Shown: in pieces, positions 60,401-64,000 of the stretch
Layout of the letters: every line of letters starts with the position of its first letter
Numbering within the stretch: the first letter of the stretch is position 1
NCBI GenBank assembly: GCA_044229235.1
Contig: JBGATH010000004.1
Location: forward strand, 106,242-170,241
Reading direction: 5' to 3'
From: UKL13-2 sp044229235
GTDB taxonomy: Bacteria; Pseudomonadota; Gammaproteobacteria; Burkholderiales; Usitatibacteraceae
Length of the DNA: 64,000 nucleotides
The notes under the pieces: generated by a model
Seen by the model: only the letters and a program-made list of their open reading frames with translations
Databases searched by the model: none
What the model was told of the DNA's origin: nothing
Position numbers and translations under genes: made by a program

Positions 60401-61839
60401 ACAGCTACGTGCGCGAGGTCGACTATTGCTCCGGTGCCTGCCTGATGCTGCGGCGCGCGTTGTGGAACGAGCTCGGTGGATTCGACGAGGCCTACGCGCC
60501 GGCCTATTACGAGGACACCGACCTCGCTTTCCGGGTGCGGGCAAAGGGCAAGCGCGTGTTCTACCAGCCGCACGCCGTGGTGGTGCATTTTGAAGGGCAA
60601 AGTTCCGGGACGGATGTCACTCAGGGCGTGAAGCGACACCAGGTCATCAACCAGAAGACATTTGCCGAGCGGTGGCGCACCCAGCTTTCGGCTCACCGCC
60701 TCAACGGCCTGTCGCCGCGCCTCGAGAAAGATCGCGGCGCGCGTCGGCGGGTGCTCGTCATCGATGCCTGCATGCTCACGCCCGACCAGGATGCCGGTTC
60801 GTTGCGTATGCTGGAAGTTCTCGGCGTGATGCGCAACCTGGGTTGCAAGGTGACTTTCGTGGCCAGCAATCTCGAATACCGGCTGCCCTACGTGCGCGAC
60901 ATCCAGGCGCTGGGTGTGGAAGTGCTGCATCACCCCTACGTCACGTCCATTCCCGCCGCTATCGAGCAGGGCGCCGGTGAATACGATGTGGTGATCCTCT
61001 CGCGTGCCACGGTTGCCGTGAAATATGTGGATCTAGTGCGCGAGAAAATGCCGCGTGCCAAGCTGATTTTCGATACGGTCGACCTGCATTTCCTGCGCGA
61101 ATCGCGCCGCGCCGACCTGAGCGGGGACGAGGCGCATCGCAAGTCCGCGCTGGCCATGCAGGCGACGGAACTGGACATCATCGCCAAGTCGGACGTGACC
61201 CTGGTCGTCAGCGACTTTGAACAGAAGCTGCTGGAGGAAATGGCACCGCGTGCACGTGTCAGCATCCTCGCGACCATCCACGATCCGATGCCGGGGCCGG
61301 TGCCGTTTGCCGAACGCAGCGGCATGATCTTCATCGGCGGCTTCCGCCACCCGCCCAACCTTGACGCCATTACCTGGTATGCCGAGAGTGTGCTGCCGAT
61401 CCTGCGGGAAAAAGCACCCGGCATCGTCACCACCGTGATCGGCAGCAATGCACCGCCCGCACTCGAAAAATTTGCTGCGCCAGACTTTGTCATTGCCGGT
61501 TTTGTCCCGGACGTGGCGCCGTACTACCAGCAGGCCCGCCTGTCGATTTCCCCGCTGCGCTATGGCGCGGGCATCAAGGGCAAGGTCAGCCTCGCCATGC
61601 AGTACGGTGTTCCGGTGGTGGCCACGACGGTCTCGGTCGAGGGCATGTACCTTACGCCCGAACACGACGTGCTGGTGGCCGACGACGCCGCCGGATTCGC
61701 CGACGCGATCATTCGCCTTAACAGCGATGAGGCGCTTTGGAATCGCCTGCGGGCAGGCGGAATTGAAAATCTTGAGGCGCGCTTCTCCACTAAGGCCGCG
61801 CGTCGCGCATTGTCCTCGCTACTCGATCTCGACGCGTAG
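57436..61839 (+). CDS. Four-domain glycosyltransferase (GT2-GT4-GT2-GT4)
   Basis: 1,467 residues from a TTG at 57436 (LNVVDIIIPVYRGL). In order: a GT2 domain (about 1-240; IVVVDDAS and VLLNSDTEVYADW); a GT4-like domain (about 275-650; LFITHNWGGGTEKHVNDLA, PESYSYTLTAAKRTGLPIVA); a coiled coil (about 680-760) ending in STSWRITAPLR; a second GT2 (about 838-1,100; SLIIPVYQQHLLTF, VIVIDDCS, VVILNNDLILTGDWL); and a second GT4 (about 1,103-1,467; FIGGFRHPPNLDA, PLRYGAGIKGKVSLAMQYGV). Such enzymes build repeating surface polysaccharides or modify flagella. No other polysaccharide genes are visible nearby. An upstream extension lies inside the EamA gene and is unsupported. Confidence 0.9.
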   Translation: MNVVDIIIPVYRGLAETRACIESVLAASPQQPMEIVVVDDASPETAISQLLDDWSAAGKITLLRNSTNRGFVASVNRAMALHADRDVVLLNSDTEVYADWLDRFVACANAHADAASLNPFSNNATLASYPRIGQPNALPEGCTGQQLDALFARVNAGLVADVPTTVGFCMFLRRSVLDEIGLFDEDAFGRGYGEENDWCLRASAKGYRHLLCGDTFVFHYGEVSFVAEAKPGQQAAQAIIDARYPQYRDLISRHFAEDPARAMRENIDLARIAASPRPRLLFITHNWGGGTEKHVNDLARMVAGEAEVLALRPLSGGQLSLQWLRGQGDAVEPFRAYFEIPADEAALLDLLRSLRIARVHLHHVHQQPRMVLTLAARLGVPLDITLHDYFPITPQYHLAPGGVVPDADVDNAGGLSLVQWRDTMRKLLAGAARVICPSADLKARIAPYLSGINLEVWPHPEPAQPAFDAPLKVLVLGGLTVEKGLQIVRACATDAAQRGLPLHFHVLGHTEHALNPEGLLPVSVHGSYAEAELAQLIALAGADAFLFPAQIPESYSYTLTAAKRTGLPIVASRLGALSERLAGYPGAKLADWNAAPSVWNDTLLAAMPAAQIHPAAPGSEGEYRARYLAPISESTIDTHGQTGSAVRLAARFFYPARHLGTEPEKSLEQLYVGGVECGHGATRQELKRRVQVFDAELRQARDSAQAAHDAMHRLEADLMLTVTELQAALAEQDKAVAAARDAYLAIEESTSWRITAPLRSVMQSVKDWRHRLTDLRRGLRRLPRDAAIAGQILKEEGVVALGKRVHDKLTRHNDFAGGRGKVYEAEAVITALTVPASDVPRWSLIIPVYQQHLLTFTCLKSIAETCADAAIEVIVIDDCSREPVTDALAAVGGIRVIRNEANLGFLRNCNKAAAQARGEFVVILNNDLILTGDWLQQMTAVFDRWPDTGMVGAKLIYPDGKLQEAGGIVWRDGSAWNVGRGDDPDKPEYSYVREVDYCSGACLMLRRALWNELGGFDEAYAPAYYEDTDLAFRVRAKGKRVFYQPHAVVVHFEGQSSGTDVTQGVKRHQVINQKTFAERWRTQLSAHRLNGLSPRLEKDRGARRRVLVIDACMLTPDQDAGSLRMLEVLGVMRNLGCKVTFVASNLEYRLPYVRDIQALGVEVLHHPYVTSIPAAIEQGAGEYDVVILSRATVAVKYVDLVREKMPRAKLIFDTVDLHFLRESRRADLSGDEAHRKSALAMQATELDIIAKSDVTLVVSDFEQKLLEEMAPRARVSILATIHDPMPGPVPFAERSGMIFIGGFRHPPNLDAITWYAESVLPILREKAPGIVTTVIGSNAPPALEKFAAPDFVIAGFVPDVAPYYQQARLSISPLRYGAGIKGKVSLAMQYGVPVVATTVSVEGMYLTPEHDVLVADDAAGFADAIIRLNSDEALWNRLRAGGIENLEARFSTKAARRALSSLLDLDA

Positions 61840-61875
61840 AACCAGCATTGGCGCAGCTTTCAGGGCATTTTCGCG
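61838..61875. repeat. Dispersed palindrome copy G, left part
   Basis: ACCAGCATTGGCGCAGCTTT then CAGGGCATTTTCGCG, directly after the glycosyltransferase stop. It is cut at CGCG by the IS30 element; the right part is at 62,931-62,969. Confidence 0.82.
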
Positions 61876-62930
61876 GATTCAACCACGAGTCCCGACACTT
61901 CAGGGCGTGCGCAAGGAGGGGTGAGGTAACGAACCGCGGTACCCTTTTGCTTCTGACACGAAAGGAAGCCGCTATGAGTGGTTCGCCCCTCACCTTGGAA
62001 GAACGTTACCTGATTCACGCCGGTTTTGTGGCCAAATTGCCGTTGTCCGAGATTGCCATTGCGCTGGGCCGGCATCGATCGGCGGTCTATGACGAGTACC
62101 ATCGCGGTCGTGATTCGGCGGGACGGTACTGTCCGCATCGGGCCCAGCGGCATCGCAACGCGGCCAGCGCGCGCAGTGCTGCCAACGCGCGGCACAAGCC
62201 CGCCGAAGACTGGCAGGAAATCAAGCAACAGATCAAGGCGGGCTGGTCGCCGGAACAAATCAGCGGTCGCCGCACAGCGATTCAACACCCGGTGCCGGTC
62301 AGCTTCCAGGCCATCCATCTGGCGGCCAAACGCCACGGTTGGGACCGGTGGTTGCATACCGCCCGGCTGCGCCGTCATCTGAAGCGGCCTGCCCGGCGCC
62401 GGTGGAACGGCTCTGCACAGTCGATCCACCGGCGCGCCAAGGAGGTTCTGCTGCGGATCGAGATCGGTCATTGGGAAGCCGATACCGCCATTGGCAAGAA
62501 GAAGGATAAAAAGCGTTTGTTGGTCATGGTCGAGCGGCAGAGTTTGTGCATGCAGTTGAAGGTGCTCGAACGGATTGAGGCCGAGCCAACGGCGCGATCG
62601 ATGAAACGACGCCTGGATCACTGTGGGATTCCGTTTGAAAGTGTGGCCACCGATCGCGGTCCGGAGTTCAGGGCAACGGGCGAGGTCATGGTCGACAAGG
62701 CCTTTGTCTGCGATCCTCGTGCACCAAACCAGCGCGGCACCAACGAGAACCAGATCGGCATGCTGCGCGTGGATTTACCCAAGGGGGTGAGCATGGACAA
62801 CCTCACCCCGGCCAAGGTCAGGCGTCTACAGGAAAAATACAACCACAGACCAAGGAAATGTCTCGGCTTCCTGACCCCATACGAGGTAGCATTCAACCGC
62901 CCACCGCGTGTCGGGACTCGTACTTGAATC
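61876..62930 (+). mobile_element. IS30-family insertion sequence
   Basis: An element of about 1,055 bp. Left end GATTCAACCACGAGTCCCGA (then CAC) and right end, on the other strand, GATTCAAGTACGAGTCCCGA (then CAC) form a 23-bp inverted repeat with two mismatches. Both ends abut CGCG (61,872-61,875 and 62,931-62,934), a probable target duplication. If the ends are one base longer the duplication would be GC. It sits inside palindrome copy G. Confidence 0.9.
61974..62927 (+). CDS. IS30-family transposase
   Basis: 317 residues from the ATG at 61974 with AAAGGAAG upstream. The N-terminal helix-turn-helix has LTLEERYLIHAGFVAKLPLS and IAIALGRHRSAVYDE. The DDE core is IEIGHWEADTAIG (first Asp), ESVATDRGPEF (second Asp) and GTNENQIGMLR (Glu). 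CLGFLTPYEVAF is the family's C-terminal signature. The frame is intact and the stop lies in the right inverted repeat, so the element may be active. Confidence 0.94.
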   Translation: MSGSPLTLEERYLIHAGFVAKLPLSEIAIALGRHRSAVYDEYHRGRDSAGRYCPHRAQRHRNAASARSAANARHKPAEDWQEIKQQIKAGWSPEQISGRRTAIQHPVPVSFQAIHLAAKRHGWDRWLHTARLRRHLKRPARRRWNGSAQSIHRRAKEVLLRIEIGHWEADTAIGKKKDKKRLLVMVERQSLCMQLKVLERIEAEPTARSMKRRLDHCGIPFESVATDRGPEFRATGEVMVDKAFVCDPRAPNQRGTNENQIGMLRVDLPKGVSMDNLTPAKVRRLQEKYNHRPRKCLGFLTPYEVAFNRPPRVGTRT

Positions 62931-62969
62931 CGCGTTTTGCCCCTGAGAGGCGCGCCAGTGCTTGAGTTT
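62931..62969. repeat. Dispersed palindrome copy G, right part
   Basis: CGCGTTTTGCCCCTGAGAGG then CGCGCCAGTGCTTGAG plus TTT continues the palindrome interrupted by the IS30 element. Joined to 61,838-61,875 it restores the stem (CTTTCAGGGC with GCCCCTGAGAG). Confidence 0.82.
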
Positions 62970-62992
62970 CAGTTCTATCCTGCGCCTGGGTC

Positions 62993-63928
62993 TCAGGCCG
63001 CACGAACCTCGTCCGCAATTCGCTGCCGCATCTTGCCATCCGGCATTTCGCCGGCACCCGCCGCCATGTTGTCGCGCACATGTGCCGATTTGCTGCTCGC
63101 AGGAATGGCGCAGGTGACGGCAGGGTGGCCGATGACAAACTTCAGCAGCAGTTGCGCCCAACTTGCGCAGCCGATTTCTGCGGCCCACCCCGGCAGCGGA
63201 CGCTTGACCAGGCTGCGTATCACGTCCCCTCCCGCAAATGGCCGGTTTGCCAGCACCGCGATGCCACGCTCGCGGCAAAGCGGCAGGAGCCGCTTCTCGG
63301 CGTCGCGCTCGGCGACCGAGTAGTTGATCTGCACGAAATCGACCGGGCGGCGTTCAATCACCCTGGCCACGGCCTCCGCGCCCGATGCGGTGTAGTGGGT
63401 GATACCCGCGTGGCGGATTAGGCCGCGCTTCTTCCAGTCAGCCAGTGTATCGAGGTGCAGGTCCACGTCGAGCAGATTGTGTACCTGCATCAGGTCACAG
63501 CGCGCCACGCGCAGCTTGGCCATGGATTCCTGCATCTGCTTGATGCCGCTCTGTTTGCCGCTGGTCCAGACCTTGGTGGCAACGAACACGGACCCAGTCA
63601 GCTTCAGGCGGGCGAGCAGATCGCCGGCGACCTGCTCGGCGCGCCCGTACATGGGAGAGGAATCGATCACGAGGCCGCCCATGGCAACAAAGGTCGTCAG
63701 CACCTCTTCAAGCGGGCCGCGCTCGGCAGCGGAGGTGCCGACATCGAACGTCTGCCAGGTGCCCAGACCAATGACGGGAAGAAGCTCGCCGGCGTTGCCG
63801 ACCGGACGCGTCAGCATGCGGCTCTGTGATGTTGCGTTCGGCTCGGCCGCCAGTCTGCCGCTCAGCGCGAGGCCCATGGCCATGGCGGTGGACTGTTTGA
63901 GCAGCTCCCGCCTGCTGGTGTCGGACAT
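62993..63928 (-). CDS. Tat-exported aldo/keto reductase
   Basis: 311 residues. The N-terminus MSDTSRRELLKQSTAMAMG is a twin-arginine signal. The aldo/keto reductase core follows: VIDSSPMYGRAEQV (Asp and Tyr), VFVATKVWTSG (Lys) and LMQVHNLLDVDLH (His), completing the catalytic tetrad, then AILANRPFAGGD-like and CAIPASSKSAHVRDNM near the cofactor site. The substrate is unknown. GAGGAG precedes the ATG. Upstream, to the window end, only a possible C-terminus of another minus-strand gene (stop at 63,962-63,964) is visible. Confidence 0.9.
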   Translation of the reverse strand: MSDTSRRELLKQSTAMAMGLALSGRLAAEPNATSQSRMLTRPVGNAGELLPVIGLGTWQTFDVGTSAAERGPLEEVLTTFVAMGGLVIDSSPMYGRAEQVAGDLLARLKLTGSVFVATKVWTSGKQSGIKQMQESMAKLRVARCDLMQVHNLLDVDLHLDTLADWKKRGLIRHAGITHYTASGAEAVARVIERRPVDFVQINYSVAERDAEKRLLPLCRERGIAVLANRPFAGGDVIRSLVKRPLPGWAAEIGCASWAQLLLKFVIGHPAVTCAIPASSKSAHVRDNMAAGAGEMPDGKMRQRIADEVRAA

Positions 63929-64000
63929 GTCGATCTCCTCGTCGGGTCGCGCGCGGCCGGGTCAGCGGGGAGCGTCGCCGGGGTAGGGTGCGGCACCGGC

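Noticed and set aside
1..64000. CRISPR array
   Set aside because: No regularly spaced short direct repeats were seen. The recurring elements are scattered single palindromes.
63962..64000. C-terminal end of an upstream minus-strand gene
   Set aside because: An open frame of 12 codons ends in TGA here, but it is too short to identify or support.

Overview
This is a GC-rich chromosomal window from a betaproteobacterium (Burkholderiales/Nitrosomonadales-type gene content; I cannot place it to genus). The evidence is the lepA-lepB-DUF4845-rnc-era-recO-pdxJ-acpS-nagZ block, an EarP/EF-P pair with a rhamnosylatable Arg32, a Bug/TctC-type solute-binding protein, a phasin, and tgpA-DUF58-MoxR.

Region 1 (1-11,567, all on the minus strand) is the standout. 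It looks like one tightly coupled operon of at least eight genes. In transcription order these are: a SLOG-like protein with four predicted membrane helices; a class III nucleotide cyclase with a SLOG-like middle domain; a SIR2-like/TIR fusion; a giant nSTAND NTPase with a membrane helix and WD40-like repeats; a type IV pilin; a divergent pilin with an altered prepilin site; a short GspF/PilC-like membrane protein; and another pilin cut by the window edge. Several junctions are stop/start overlaps (GTGA or ATGA), including the one joining the STAND gene to the first pilin. The parts resemble nucleotide-signalling immunity systems (Thoeris, Pycsar, Avs/STAND), but the combination matches none that I know, and the pilin coupling is unexpected. 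This is the best candidate for an undescribed system.

Region 2 (11.8-23.9 kb) is mixed housekeeping and small-molecule functions: a secreted protein, DUF1801, phosphatidylserine synthase, a Tat-exported GH109-like oxidoreductase, GNAT, DUF3291, an MFS exporter, a chain of overlapping genes (CBS, tag, HI0933-type flavoprotein, PIN), ETF-ubiquinone oxidoreductase, a thioesterase, crcB and a phasin. An IS481-family element follows. Region 3 (24.9-31.0 kb) is acyl-CoA catabolism: fadD, an acyl-CoA dehydrogenase next to an APH-like kinase (an ACAD10/11-like pair), a histidine phosphatase, DUF962 and a class II aldolase. Region 4 (31.4-36.4 kb) is tgpA-DUF58-MoxR and a divergent histone-deacetylase-like hydrolase.

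Region 5 (36.5-50.5 kb) is the conserved core: lepA, lepB, DUF4845, rnc, era, recO, pdxJ, acpS, nagZ, earP, efp, a lipid kinase, a family 5 uracil-DNA glycosylase, uvrC and pgsA. A 6xPAS-GGDEF-EAL gene on the other strand separates pgsA from a tRNA Gly-Cys-Leu cluster. The window ends with a Bug-type binding protein, a Cys-rich secreted protein, an EamA exporter, a 1,467-residue four-domain glycosyltransferase, an IS30-family insertion and a Tat-exported aldo/keto reductase.

A family of about 66-bp near-palindromes recurs seven times. Most copies lie just after genes. One lies in frame inside earP and adds 22 codons, and one is split by the IS30 element.
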